This document shows, one piece after another, positions 36,688 to 47,630 of a stretch of 64,000 nucleotides of DNA. The notes under the pieces were generated by a model that was given only the letters and a program-made list of their open reading frames with translations, ran no database searches and had not been told where the DNA came from. How positions within the stretch are numbered: the stretch's first letter is position 1; the number at the start of each line of letters is the position of its first letter. The stretch covers positions 124,001-188,000 of the forward strand of contig JASANH010001643.1 in the NCBI GenBank assembly GCA_030248295.1, in the 5' to 3' direction. A program made the position numbers and the translations under genes. The stretch is from Mesodorylaimus sp. YZB2_4. Taxonomy: Eukaryota; Nematoda; Enoplea; Dorylaimida; Dorylaimidae.

Positions 36688-36842
36688 TCACCCACGGCCT
36701 GGCGTGCAAGGTCAGCGAGGGTTTGTGGTACGCAAACCGACCTCCATCACCGGGGATCGAACCCGGGACGAGTCCAGCCACTCGTTCCCAAGCAATAAGG
36801 AGAGACGAATGCCGAACCGCTGCACCACCGCGGCCACCCCTC
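36688..36842 (-). repeat. tRNA-derived SINE (family S), copy 3, best preserved
   Basis: On the minus strand it starts GGGGTGGCCGCGGTGGTGC, with an A-box GTGGTGCAGCGGTTCGG. A GAGTGGCTGGACTC stem resembles a class II variable arm, and the B-box is GGGTTCGATCCCCGG. The shared tail contains CTCGCTGACCTTGCACGCC and GGCCGTGGGTGA. The head looks derived from a tRNA with a long variable arm (Ser/Leu class). It is the reference copy for the family in this window. Confidence 0.75.
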
Positions 36843-37699
36843 AATTTAGGATCTCAGTACTCGAGTCGTGGAAAGAGTGAGATCTTGCGGCTTGACCTCC
36901 CACAGGAAGGTCAGTTTACTGTAAGGCGGGCCAACGGGTTCATTTTTTTCGTGGATAACCGAGCTACGTAGGATTTTTTAGCTCTCTTAAAGTTTTCCAA
37001 AAAGTTTCGAGCTTTAAAAGCTGGTAATTCGTCTTTTTTTTGAAGCTAGCTTTTGCAAGGAATTTGTGAATTTGATGATGTTGAAGATTTTTTGGGTGTG
37101 TTCTGAATTTTTTTAATGCTTGGCGAACTTGTTTTTTCCCTCTTGGACTTGTGTGCCAGTCCTGCCAGTTTCATGAGTCTCTCAATGTGCCTGCCATTAA
37201 AATTAGATGAGTGGATAATGAAAATTGGCTTATTACACATTTTTTGGGGGATAATGGCAGTGTGTGTCGGTATATGTGGTTTCATCTTGTCAAGATCTGG
37301 TCGCGAGATGAGCGATGATCTTGCCAAGAATCTTGGCAAGCCAACAAGCATCTTAGCAAGATCTTACAAGGTATAGTGGCAAGGGCGTGGTACTTTATTA
37401 CGAATGTTTTTGCCAGGGAACTTGCCAAGATTTCAAGAAAATGTGGGACTGCCGGAGTTTACTTCTGTTGCTGTCTGGCTTCTTTTGCTGACACCAGTCA
37501 CAATAAAAGACACAAGCACAACACGATAGGTGCGAAAGGAGATCAGATTTGATCCCATCACGGACGAGCAATTTTCATTGGTTCTGTATTCCCACAATGA
37601 TTTAGACGACGATGCATGGAGCATAGGAAAAAACAAGATCTTCTGGGGCTCCGCCCGAGAAAGCACCAGGAGGGGCTACCCGAACCATGAGCATCAATT
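36843..37699. other. Spacer with short CTTGCCAAGAT-type repeats
   Basis: Between 37280 and 37440 the motif CTTGCCAAGA and its complement TCTTGGCAAG recur at irregular spacing in both orientations. No gene is recognised; ORFs are short. Confidence 0.4.
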
Positions 37700-38110
37700 C
37701 GTAAAGCACCTAGCTTGGCGCATCGTTGTCGAACTCGCCGCTGAAGGTGGTGACGAGGCGATGATTCCGAAAGAACTGATAGCCTTCCATGAAGACCTGA
37801 AATCTTACTGAATGGGTGGAAGATCGCAGTTGAGCAGGCACGACACACCATATCGACCCCAGTATCTGGAAGCACGCCTCCAATTCGTTGGCACTGGACA
37901 GGTGGCCCAGACCACGCATACTTCTGACGAATCCTAAACGAGAACATGACTATGCAGGCATTGGAGGAATCGATGTTGGATAGACTTATCCGGAACCCAC
38001 TCGCACGAGTCAGACCACAGGAGATCGGGAAGTTTTTTTCGCAGAGACACCCCGTGGGGATCGATGCTTTCCGCCACCATGCATGCAGAACTGGTTCGTG
38101 CCGACCAGAA
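37700..38110 (-). pseudogene. PP1-like phosphatase pseudogene
   Basis: Minus-strand remnants follow the order of the PP1-like gene at 38616-39819: FCMHGG, then KLPDLLWSDSCEW, then MRGLGHLSSANELEACF, then, after a small intron remnant ending tttcag, VFMEGYQFF and GEFDNDAP. The pieces lie in different frames and several stops intervene. The first half (GDxHG, GDxVDRG, GNHE) is missing. It lies immediately downstream of its intact paralogue and is probably a degenerate tandem duplicate. Confidence 0.75.
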
Positions 38111-38615
38111 CTCCCGGGGCACCAATCAAAGACATCGAACAGACTGAAGAAGGCCTGGAGGCCTGAGAATCACTAATGTTTAGCTTCTACCGTAGGTTGG
38201 CGTCGAAAAATCGGTTCGCAACTATTTGTAGAAGTCGGGCATGCGATCGGTCTCTCTCATCTGCTGTCTCGATGCCACGCGAGCCTAGGGCTCACAATCA
38301 GATTAGATAAAGACAAAGCCGAGTTAATCACCGAGAACTGTTGGTCCAGCAGTCGTTCCGATCCGCTATCGATCCCTTTCACTGACCTGACCCCCCGTCA
38401 CGGTGATGTTTCAAGAATGGCCCAGATCGGTTTGTTACTCTGGGTTTTTAGCGTGGCGCAAAAGCCCCGCAGGTCGCATTCTCCAGCAGCTCTAGTTTTA
38501 GACATCCACAGCGAGCCAAATCTAGCACATCGGTACAAAACGACGGGTCACCAGACAACATGCACGGAATTCGAGTACACTGCATCGATCACTCAACCTT
38601 TCGACGATCACCACT
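38111..38615. other. Spacer between the PP1-like pseudogene and gene A
   Basis: It holds a weak copy of family X at about 38383-38510. A plus-strand stretch near 38215-38345 faintly recalls a reverse-transcriptase segment but is too short to name. Confidence 0.4.
38383..38510 (+). repeat. Dispersed repeat family X, copy 2 (partial)
   Basis: It shares CCCGTCACGGTGATGTTTCA and CTCTGGGTTTTTAGCGTGG-like sequence with 9560-9645. It is shorter and more diverged than copy 1. Confidence 0.45.
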
Positions 38616-39819
38616 TCAGCTGGCCTTCATAACGGTCACGTCCGCCTTCAGATATCCCTCATTGTCACCGATCGTCACCATGGCCGCGTAGTTGTTGAAC
38701 TCGCCACCGTAGTTCGGAGCGCTGAAGACGGTCAGACACTGGAGCTCGTCCCCGAAGAACTTGTGCCCCTCTTTGAACACCTGCAACGAACGAGTGTCAG
38801 GGGTTCTCACTCGTGGCCATCCCGCTCTTACCTGGTGCGCTCGAATGATGCAGTCGAGTTCGTGACGTGCCAGGAAATCGTTAAGCGCGTGCAACCCGAA
38901 CTGATGTCCAAGACCGCGGGGATTGGGCGCGAAGCCTGAAGAACGCATAAATTAGCCAAACCAGATGCCATCACGATTATCTACTCACCATCGATGTCTT
39001 CGGATGGATCAGACCAGAGGAGATCGGCGACCACTTCGTTGTCCCGGATCGACACGATGGGCATGGGCAGCTTTCGAAGGTCGTCCAAACTGCGAAGTTT
39101 CCTGGCTGGTATGCCGCCGTGCATGCAGAGGGCTCGATCGCTCACCAACGCAGCCACGGGCAGCCACGTGAACACATCCTGAAAAGAGTGTTCGTTGTCC
39201 TCTGCCCTCGGTAGGGCACAAGCACTGACACTTACATTGAATTCCAGCCACAACTGCTCGCTGAATCGGGTCTTGACCTCCTCGTAGAAGCCGTAGAATT
39301 TGTTGATCTCCCTGGCCTCGTGGTTGCCTCGCAGCAGGAAGACGGATTTCGGGCACGCCACCTTCATGACGAACAACAGGCAAGTGACCTCGACGCTTTG
39401 TGGTCCCCGGTCCACGTAGTCACCTGAAAGGTTGCGAACCTGTAGTCTGACTGTACTGAGATAGGAGAAGGAAAAAGGTTGAGAAAGGGATAGCAAAAAA
39501 ACACAAAAGTCATCTACTCACCCAGAAACAGGTACTTCTTACCCGGCGGCCACCCGAGCCTGCTGAAGATTCGCAGGACGTCCCTGAATTGGCCGTGAGT
39601 GTCGCCGCAGATGTTGATCGGCGCTTCGACTTCGATCAAGGCCGACGGATGGCTCTTCAACAACCGTTTGACGGCGGTGAGTAGGATCGAGATCTCGGAT
39701 GCCAGCAACGGCTTTTCCCTCAGTTCTTTCGGTTTCGTGAGTCGAACAAACATGCTTTGGAACAAAACGCATTGCGCTTCTACCGCCGGATCCAAGGTGT
39801 TTGACATCGTGCTGGCCAT
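38616..39819 (-). CDS. PP1-like serine/threonine phosphatase catalytic subunit A
   Basis: Five exons (39819-39522, 39423-39236, 39178-38989, 38935-38832, 38780-38616) with introns of about 51-98 bp give 314 residues, slightly shorter than PP1. All metal and catalytic motifs of the PPP family are present: GDTHGQ, GDYVDRGPQS, RGNHE, MHGGIP, the RGLGHQFG arginine and IIRAHQ. The usual PP1 loop SAPNYCGEFDN reads SAPNYGGEFNN, losing the cysteine. The enzyme should dephosphorylate Ser/Thr with two metal ions; targeting subunits are unknown. Divergent PP1 paralogues of this size are abundant and often sperm-expressed in nematodes. A decayed paralogue lies just downstream and another intact one 5 kb upstream on the same strand. 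Confidence 0.93.
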
Positions 39820-40788
39820 CCAAAAACCACCGACCGACCGCTCTCAACGGGTGCACAGTAAAGATCACACTGGGCCTCTGTGCTGGATGTCGTCTCAAGC
39901 GCATCGTAAAGACTCTTTACATTGCAAATGGCTTACTTTCGCTTTATTATCCGGCTTTGGTGGAAAATATCCAGCATCCGGCCAAGTAGCACTATTCGGT
40001 TGGATAAAACGGATATCCGGCCGATCCCTCCCATCAACACTAACGGCCAGGGAAAATTACTAGAAGCTAGAAAGTTCTTCTATGTAGTAGAAGTTATCCA
40101 AAAACGATAGTTTCCTTCGATCGATTGCTATGGTATACTACATTTTGAGTAGTTCAAAACTAACGAGGATTTGATGAAGAGAATGTTCGCTCTCTCAAGT
40201 ATCTTGTGTTGCATTCCACTGGCATGTCACTCTTGCTTAGAAGCATGATTCCTACAGGCCGGAGCGAACACAGCAGAGTACATAGGTGCTAGTTTTAACA
40301 TATCCCCGCACTGGCTAATTATCCCAGCGAGCATGCTTTGAGAGAAGTGGATGATAACAGTCAATAATTGGACAGACGGCAGCAGCAGTCAGCTGTTCAG
40401 GCTAGCTTTGCTCGAGAGACAATGGTTTGTTTCCTTGCCTGACTTTGTGACAGTGTTTGATTTCTGAGCTCCCAAAATACGTATTTTCTTACGAATAAGA
40501 AAAGATTCTGTCTGTGCTAAATATCTTTTTCGATGCAGCAAAGGAAACGTCCTAAATCTAGTTTTGACTTCCGCTAGTGCTGCTCTGACCCACATGCTGT
40601 CCACTATTTATTGTCTTCACTCACCTTCGTCAGGTAATGCATCAATGGGACGCTAAAATAAATAGTGCAAAGAGGCGTCGGTAAATTTTCAGACAGAGAA
40701 TATGAAGAAAATCTCAATGAACATCCAGTACAGAGTGTGAGCGTGTACTGGAATGGCAGTGCCTTGGCCATTCATCGTGGGTCCGGGA
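39820..40788. other. Upstream flank of PP1-like gene A
   Basis: No gene, RNA or repeat that I can support. It includes the presumed promoter. Confidence 0.4.
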
Positions 40789-41469
40789 TCAGGTCGGGTT
40801 CAACCCGACCCGAAAGTCCCTGACCCGAAATTTCGGGTCGGGTTGACCCGAATTTGGTATAAGTAGTTGAAGTTCCTCACGATAAAAACCACTCACAAAT
40901 CCTCAGAACGTGGTGGCGTTGGTGTAAAGGTGACTGAGAAAATATGAGATGGAGACATCTAACGCACGCGAATTTTCATCTTTTGTTATTCCCCAGTTAT
41001 CCTTACGATTAGTAAATGCAATAATGGTCCTTCATATTTCCCACAATAGTGGTCAAATAATTTTTTAAAAACCTCAGATCTAAAAGCGACTAGGGTCTGT
41101 CCACTGGAGACAAGATTTAATAGGCGTGAAAAATAATAGGCCGAATAATAGGCTTGAAAAATAGAGACAACTCTGTCATAACTTTCGGAGTCTGTGACAG
41201 CTTATCCTTGGTTAAACAAAGAAATACCTAAATATATACATATGAACCCCATGCTGAAGTTGCATCTAGTCTTCACAAAAGATATTCATTCATCGTCATC
41301 AAAGTCATAATGTGCTGGACACTAGCTCCTGTCAGAACCTCCACTACTGATGGAGGGATGTGAGGGTACCTATCACTTTTGAACACAGCAAACTGTTCTG
41401 CAATTGTAACATGGATGGTGGTCAAGGGGGCTATTATTGGTACATATTTGGTGTTTGGGTACGGACTAT

Positions 41470-42734
41470 GGTTTGCGGAAAAGTCGCCCCCCCCCCCCCC
41501 ACAATTCGCCCCCCGCAATTCGCCCCCGAGCAACTCGCCCCAATGCAACTCGCCCCCACCACGACTTGCCCCCCCCCCCCCCCCCCCACACAACTCGCCC
41601 CTGACTCATTTTATATTACTGTACATTTATGTTGTCATGAAACAATCAATAAGCAAAAGTTTGAACTATGAATAAACATTACGCAATCATTGTCGCCAAA
41701 AACGCAAAAGAACCCGGCATGTTCGAGAATTAATTAGAACTCAAAATTATATGCGATACCTCGCAAATAATCAACCAAATTGCGATTGCCGTAGTCTTGA
41801 ACAATATTCTTGACACGGACTGAAATCGAAGCATACTTCTTGTTTCGCGGATTTCCAGGATTTCCAGCAATCAACTGCGTGATTTCGTAATTGTGGATCC
41901 CTTGTTGCTGCTTGAGACATTCGATGAACCGATAGATATTTGGGAAAAGGCTGGCACAAGTTCCTTGAAATGCACGATGCCATCCCTCGACATCGTTGTT
42001 GGTGCGTTGGTAACCTTCAAGCGTACGCTGGTACACGTTCCACAATTCGATTGGAAAAGCTGGGGCCTGACGACCTCGGCGTTCGGCTTTCGGCTAGTAA
42101 TTGCAGATTAGCCCGCGTTGAAAAAATAAGCATCCGGCCAGGAAGCAGTTCGTCACCAGAATAATACATCAAAAAACGTTGATTCGCGCCGTTGATCGTA
42201 ATTTCCTGATACGCTTCAGGAATAACAAGATCGGCGACGGTCTGTGGCAAGGCAGGCGTTTCACCAACGTTTCGGGTATTTCGAATCGTGCGTTTCAACG
42301 AATCTTTCCTGGGAAGCAACGCGGCGACGTTTTCATGAGCGCCAGCAACGACAGCAGCAACGATTTGCTGCGGCAATTCATGAGTGGTCGATGCTCGCTC
42401 CTTGACTTCTTCCATAATTCGCAGCGCCAGCAGTTCGTTTTTCGTCTTTTTTGAGAACACGTAAATATGATTTTCATGTACCAGCTTTCGTTTTCCCCTT
42501 TGAGATTGGACGCTGTCGGCCATTTTCGAAATAATCCGGCTCCCAATAACAGTATTTTGAGAAAGGGGTTTTTAGAGAGACAGCCAACTGATTCGAAGCA
42601 AAATGGGCAATTGGCAAGATCTCCCATATAGCCCGCTTTTATACTTGACACAACTGCTGACCCCAGGTCATTTGTTTGGTCCAAAATGATTTGGGTCAGG
42701 GGGCGAGTTGTGGGGGGCGACTTTTCCTCATGCC
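41470..42734 (-). mobile_element. MULE (Mutator-like) DNA transposon, internally deleted, with 9-bp target-site duplications
   Basis: The left end reads GGTTTGCGGAAAAGTCGCCC and the reverse complement of the right end reads GGCATGAGGAAAAGTCGCCC. Both continue into CACAAYTCGCCCCC, giving TIRs of about 40 bp with length-variable C runs. The nonamer ACGGACTAT lies immediately outside both ends (41461-41469 and 42735-42743), a target-site duplication of the size made by Mutator-like transposases. The interior encodes a deleted MULE transposase on the minus strand. The left TIR region is expanded by imperfect CAACTCGCCCC repeats up to about 41600. It sits inside the GGGTCGGGTT element. Confidence 0.88.
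41734..42523 (-). pseudogene. MULE transposase remnant (FLYWCH start and C-terminus only)
   Basis: From the ATG at 42523 the frame gives a FLYWCH-type start (KLVHENHIYVFSKKTKN). Its expected continuation, CWRCELWKKS, is in a neighbouring frame. Then FLMYYSGDELLPGRMLIFS and NLQLLAES follow, the region just before the catalytic domain. The whole DDE core is missing. Sequence resumes at SFSNRIVER/LWNVYQRTLEGYQRTNN and DVEGWHRAF, the C-terminal signature of animal MULE transposases (NNxVEGWHxxF), and runs to a stop at 41734. Loss of the core and at least two frame changes make it non-functional. It is mobilisable only in trans. Confidence 0.8.
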
Positions 42735-43289
42735 ACGGACTATACTGCTCCTCCAGCCAGGTATACCCAGGAAGTTATGTCATATTCAGGAATCAAATGT
42801 TATTGAGATACGACCTGATAAAAGTTATAAATTCCTTCTTATGTTAGAGTATGGCTAGTCCCACCCATTCATCAGAGTTAAATGAGAACTTCCACATATG
42901 GACCCTTCCCTTTGCAGAAATTACTCAGAAAAATTGGTCATTCTCACAGCTTACGATTTGTGTGACATTCTCGGGAGTTACGCAGAATGAGAACGTGGAA
43001 TGGAAGACTTTGTGCATGCATTCATGAAGCATGTACCGCAAATCCTAGAGTCGAACAACCATGAAAAGGTCTCTGTAGTTGCTGATAGTAGTTACTTGCA
43101 AAATTTCTGTATTTTTGACCCGTTTGACCCGATCTTTCAAAAAAGTGACTCGACCCGATTTTGACCCGACCCCACCCTAAATAGTGCTAACCCGACCCGA
43201 CCCGACCTGAAAGTACCTGACCCGATCCGGGGTCTACATACCTGGAATCGGGAGCCTGCAACTGGTTTCCTCGAGGGAGCACATACCTC

Positions 43290-43670
43290 GCTTTGTGATT
43301 GAGAGAAGGTGGACTCGAGGGATATCGCAAATTGAAAGGAAACGTATCGTCGATGAGCACAACAAGTTCAGGAAGACGGTGGGGCGTCATGGATGAAATT
43401 TTCTCTTCTCTAAATGCCCTTTCTTGCAGGTCGGTGCCTCAAATATGCGCAAGCTATCTTGGGATCCGTATTCGGCATCGAACGCTCAAGCGTACGCTGA
43501 TCACTGCCGTTTCGAGCACAGCAAGTTGTCAGAAGTGCTGGGAGAGAACATTTGGGCTGCCCAATTCATAAGGTCAACGTGAGGCAGTGCGGGATTGGTA
43601 CAACGAAGTGAAGAACCGCAGCTGCCACTGCGGAGACACGTTTGCGGAATGCTGTGGTCATTAGAGCCAG
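43290..43670 (+). pseudogene. CAP/SCP-domain (venom-allergen-like) gene fragment, disrupted
   Basis: A first segment (KRIVDEHNKFRKT, ending at 43378) is followed by a 51-bp GT-AG intron. The exon from 43430 reads GASNMRKLSWD, AQAYADHCRFEHS and LGENIWAAQF. This is the CAP-domain progression, with the two active-cleft residues (His of FEHS, Glu of GEN). A +1 frameshift at about 43580 leads to AVRDWYNEVKN. The canonical GH(F/Y)(T/S)Q motif then reads GH-stop-SQ, with TAG at 43662, just before a gtgaga donor. No signal peptide exon or C-terminal exons were found. CAP proteins are secreted and abundant in nematodes. Confidence 0.78.
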
Positions 43671-44500
43671 GTGAGAGTGATTGATGTTGGTAGTAGAGAG
43701 GCATGGGGGGGGGGGGGGGCTTGCAACATTAACCGCATCCCTTAGCATTCGGTTTCGCACAGCCCGTCAAGGTTGAGCACACGTGCTGGGGTGCGCTTAT
43801 CCGAACGGGTACAAGCCAAGCACGGGGCTTCTGCACCAGATTTTTTCTTGAGCGGATCTGATCTTCAGCGGATAGAAGGTCGCCCGTCTTGGCCCTCCTA
43901 GTCAGACATAGACTGCTCTTCAGTCCGCCTGCCTATTTCGACTCGAGGTTGCTCTCCTGCAGCTGCCATCCTGTAATCTATGCTCATTGCTTACGCAGTG
44001 CTCAGCGCACTTGGCTCGTTTCTACTCTTGTAACCTAGCACGCGTGTACAACGGAGGGAGGCAAAAAAGTTTGTAGCCTGACCACATTTCTCACACAAAG
44101 ACCTGAGCAGGCAACTGGGTTTGGCTCGGGTACTCTTGGATCATGTAATGACCTGACGATGAATGAATGCCGACCGACCAGTTGGTGGAAGGGGACATAA
44201 CAGCACGATACTTCTATAGCCGTGGACTCAAACTCTAAAGTTGAGATAATCGTGAACATTAGATTAGATCAGTTTGCTCCTACACTGCCCTCCCGCAAGT
44301 ATCTACTTAATGGCCCGAACCATTTTGGATTCGTCTTTGCGATCACTCGGAGTGACACTGGGTGATGGCTGAATCTCAAAATCACCTGAAGTGTCTCTCT
44401 CACCAATGACGTCTTATTTTTTCGAAGCAAAGCTAGCACATGAACCACGATCACGTCCATCGATCACTCAAAAATCACATCGATCTCAACCGACACTTCC
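43671..44500. other. Downstream flanks, no gene
   Basis: It includes a run of about 14 G near 43706. Possible remaining CAP exons were looked for and not found. Confidence 0.4.
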
Positions 44501-45917
44501 TCATTTCGGCGATTTCGGAGCCGGCGGGGCATTCTTCGGAGCGTTTGCCTCGTTCGCGTTCTTCGGAGCGTTTGTCTGGACATTCGTCTGGGCAGTCGGC
44601 GAGGCTGTCGGCGAGGCATTCGGTGATTCGGTCTTCTTTTGTCGCGACATTAAACCCTGCAACGAAAGCTTTTACGAACTGGCGGTTTTAACAACTTAAT
44701 TATTTACCTTCAACTTGCACCCCATGTCGGGGCCAATCACCAGCACGCCCCCGTTGTTCGTGTACTGGTTGCAGTAGTCTGGCGCTGTGAACAGAGTGAT
44801 CAGGGCACCGTCAGCGAAGAACTCGAACCCGTTCATGACCACCTAAAAAAGATGGTTTGAGTACACAAACTCAGAATCGAGTGGCTGGTCCTCACCTGAT
44901 GAGCTCGGCAAATCATGTCCAGCCGCATATTCTGGCACGCCCTGAAGACCGCGTCTTTTCCGAAAATGTACGATGCGCCGCGTGGACTGCGCGAGAAATC
45001 TGAAAGCGGCGAGCTCGTACAAGCGAAGCACTGCGATCAAGGATTACTCACCATCGACGATTACGCTGGGATCAGCCCACAACAAATCAGCTTCGAGCCC
45101 AGTCTCGGGCATTTTGGTCAACGGCCTTTTCAACTGACGAATTTGGTCGAGGCTCTTCAGATCAGGCGAGAGGCCGCCGTGCATGCAGAGGATGCTGCCG
45201 CCCACCAAGCCCGCCAACGGCATTTGGCTGAAGACTTTCTGAAATCGAGTCAAAATAAGACGAGTCGAGGCAGGGCGGGAGGCACTTACGTTGAAGGTCT
45301 GCCACAGGGCCAAACCGTAGTCGACTGGTTTGCCATCGGGCCCGGGTCCCTTGGGATATTGCTGCAGCAGGTCGCCCTTGAAACCGTACACTGCGTTGAC
45401 TGGTTTCGTCTCGTGATTGCCGCGTAGCAGGAACATGTCGTCCGGGAATCGAAACTTGAGGGCCAGCAGGAGAACGATCGTATCGATGCTGTTTGGTCCG
45501 CGATCCACGTAGTCCCCTGAAAGGTGAACCCTACCTCGGTCTGGGACCAGTAACCTAGTGACGGACACATCTATGAGATCCGCAGTGGCAGGCCCAGAGA
45601 CACCCCAGTCATATTGACCATTATTTACCGAGGAACAAGTAGCGCGTTTGCGGCGCCCATCCATGATCGTTGAACAATCTCACGACATCGGCGACTTGGC
45701 CGTGGACGTCACCGCAGAGCGTGACAGGTGGTGCGACCTCGATCAGCATGGGCTGGGCGGCGAAGACGGGCTCGACCCAGGTGAGCAGGGAGAGAATGTC
45801 GTGGAACGTGAGACCGGATGTCGTATTCTGCTCGGCGCTTTTCTTGATGGCCTTGATCATGCGCTTTGCGGTCTCCAACTGTTCTTCTGTTCGCTTCGGC
45901 ATCGACGCAGCCGCCAT
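44501..45917 (-). CDS. PP1-like serine/threonine phosphatase catalytic subunit B with basic Pro/Ala tail
   Basis: Six exons (45917-45629, 45516-45290, 45238-45052, 44999-44896, 44842-44708, 44656-44501) join in consistent phase to 365 residues. The catalytic motifs are GDVHGQ, GDYVDRGPNS, RGNHE, CMHGGLSPDL, the SPRGASYIFG arginine and CRAHQ. After GNHE the loop is expanded (KGDLLQQYPKGPGPDGKP) compared with PP1. The C-terminal loop reads TAPDYCNQYTNN instead of SAPNYCGEFDN. The last exon adds a low-complexity tail rich in Ala, Asn, Pro and Thr (SPTASPTAQTNVQTNAP), ending in KSPK. I chose the start at MAAASMPKRTEEQ because the frame upstream lacks family similarity. It is the same strand and type as gene A but strongly diverged from it. 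Confidence 0.92.
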
Positions 45918-47439
45918 TCTTGTCGACTTGTTTCGCGCAGCTCGATCCCCGCACAACCGTCCTCCACTCGCGCCGAATTCCAACAGTGAGCAAGGCAGCT
46001 CTGCCCAGGATCGCCTGTCCTGCATTGTAAAGTAGCCTCTGGTCAGCAATCAGCAGTCTTGAGTTCAGCAGCTTACACTCTGGGCAGTAGGCAGTGTAAA
46101 ATTTTTCAAATTAGAAGGTGCTGATGTGTTACGAGTATGTTCCTCGGGGGTCTGTACTCAAATATATAAGATCCTACGCTGTAAATGGGCCTGAACGGGT
46201 GAACTTCATAATCGAGGGGAAAATAAGTGGATTTGGGCACCACATGCTTTGTAAGTTGGTGATGCTCCTAGACCACATCTTCTTTCTTCAGGTCATGTGT
46301 GTCTGATCGGTTAACTCTTATCGGTTCCTGAGTACAGCAAGCTGAAGGAGGGAGAGATTTTGGCGATGAGCCAGTTGGACTCATCGCATCCGCGGGAAGA
46401 ACGCCATTTAGTTTTTGCCATTTTCTAGCTTCGCTTAATCGCATCAAATTCGTAAGGCAACCAACGGCACCGAAATATCCCTAAAATAATGGGCGAGATA
46501 ATTATATTTTATGAAAATTAAACCGAGACATTTCTCATGTTTCAAAAACACAGCTTTCATGGCGCCGTTGGACCAATATTCCATTGCGTGAGCCAACAGT
46601 CGCATGGATATTGCATTGGCGCGTAAGAAATTTCCTACGAAAAGAATAGTATCGATTTTCTACAAAAAACCATAATCTTTAAAACAAGCTTGAGCCGGGT
46701 GTCATGACAACACTGGGCACCAGACACCAGGGAGTGATGAGGGAGGGGACGGCACACTTACCTCAGTCAGGGCACACATTCGAGCAGTACTGCCAATGTT
46801 GTTTGTCAAAGTTACCAACAGGACTCAAGGATTTTGGGTTTAGTGCACTAAATTCACCACTTGGCATCGAAAATCGAACATTGGATCTGCGGGATAGCTG
46901 CCAAATGGGACTACCTTGTACTGCCCCATCATAGTCATGCTGCTACAGTGTATTCGGCCTAAATTTTTTATGTCGTCCGATGGCTGTGAAAGTGATCCCT
47001 GGCTGAAAGTTAAAGCAATTTTTTAGCTGGTGCTCTCATCATCTTTGACAAACATTCATGGTCTATATGTATCAGTCCATGGTGGTAACCCATTCGTGTG
47101 GCAGCCGATGGCCGCTTTGGTGTAGATCAACATGAGATCTGCAAGTTGAAACCAACTTTAAGGCCTTGGGCTCACGGGTTGAGGAAGGATATCAGGGCAT
47201 TAACTAAAGTCTGAATCATAGGCATGATGAAAACACGTAGGGCTGGACTGGATAAACTGACGATAAAACTTTCTGGCTCGTGCTTCGAGGCCGCCTCTGT
47301 GTCACTCACAAGCGAGTGTTCAAGTCTTGGCCAGGTATCATTCCGTGCGTCATGGTTCCAGCACCCTCGAGTGCAAATATCCGCGTTTAGTGATATGGGG
47401 AAACATGAACACGGAGGCTCGTGCCGGCATCATATCCAC
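45918..47439. other. Intergenic region upstream of PP1-like gene B
   Basis: Several short ORFs and no domain. Nothing I can support apart from presumed promoter sequence. Confidence 0.4.
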
Positions 47440-47630
47440 AAGAAGCGAGTGCTTTGGCTTCGTCTCTCCGTATTGCTTGGTACCGAGTTGCTGGGCTCCT
47501 CCTGGGTTCATTCCAGCGAGGGAGCGTCGATTTGCGAAGCATGAACCCTCGCTGACCTGCGCTAGGCCGTGGGTGCCTCAACGGGTACCGTCGAGGTGCT
47601 CCTAGTGGAGAGACGGAAGCCAAACGATCA
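47440..47630 (+). repeat. tRNA-derived SINE (family S), copy 4
   Basis: TTCGTCTCTCCGTATTGCTT, a B-box-like TGGGTTCATTCC, ACCCTCGCTGACCTGCGC, GGCCGTGGGTGCCTCA and the tail CGTCGAGGTGCTCC align in order with copy 3. The tail here shows the sequence that is inverted on both sides of the palindrome at 34929. Confidence 0.7.

Larger units (their letters stand above)
40789..43225. mobile_element. DNA element with GGGTCGGGTT-rich inverted ends, host of a nested MULE
   Basis: The left end (40789-40860) is dense in GGGTCGGGTT and its complement. The right end (about 43120-43225) carries the same motif inverted (AACCCGACCCGACCCGACC). The outermost sequences GGTCCGGGATCAGGTC and, reading inward on the other strand, GACCCCGGATCGGGTC are near-identical, suggesting terminal inverted repeats. 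The interior (excluding the nested MULE) is about 1.2 kb with no transposase recognised. Likely a non-autonomous TIR element; no target-site duplication found. Confidence 0.55.

Noticed and set aside
36688..36842. Functional tRNA gene on the minus strand
   Set aside because: A- and B-boxes are present but the acceptor stem does not pair, and the same unit with its non-tRNA tail recurs three more times, so it is a SINE.
38215..38345. Plus-strand stretch recalling a reverse-transcriptase segment
   Set aside because: It is about 40 residues with no YxDD box in frame, too little to call.
41273..41675. Proline-rich ORFs (PPPPPP) near 41.5 kb
   Set aside because: They arise from the poly-C tracts and CAACTCGCCCC repeats of the MULE terminus.
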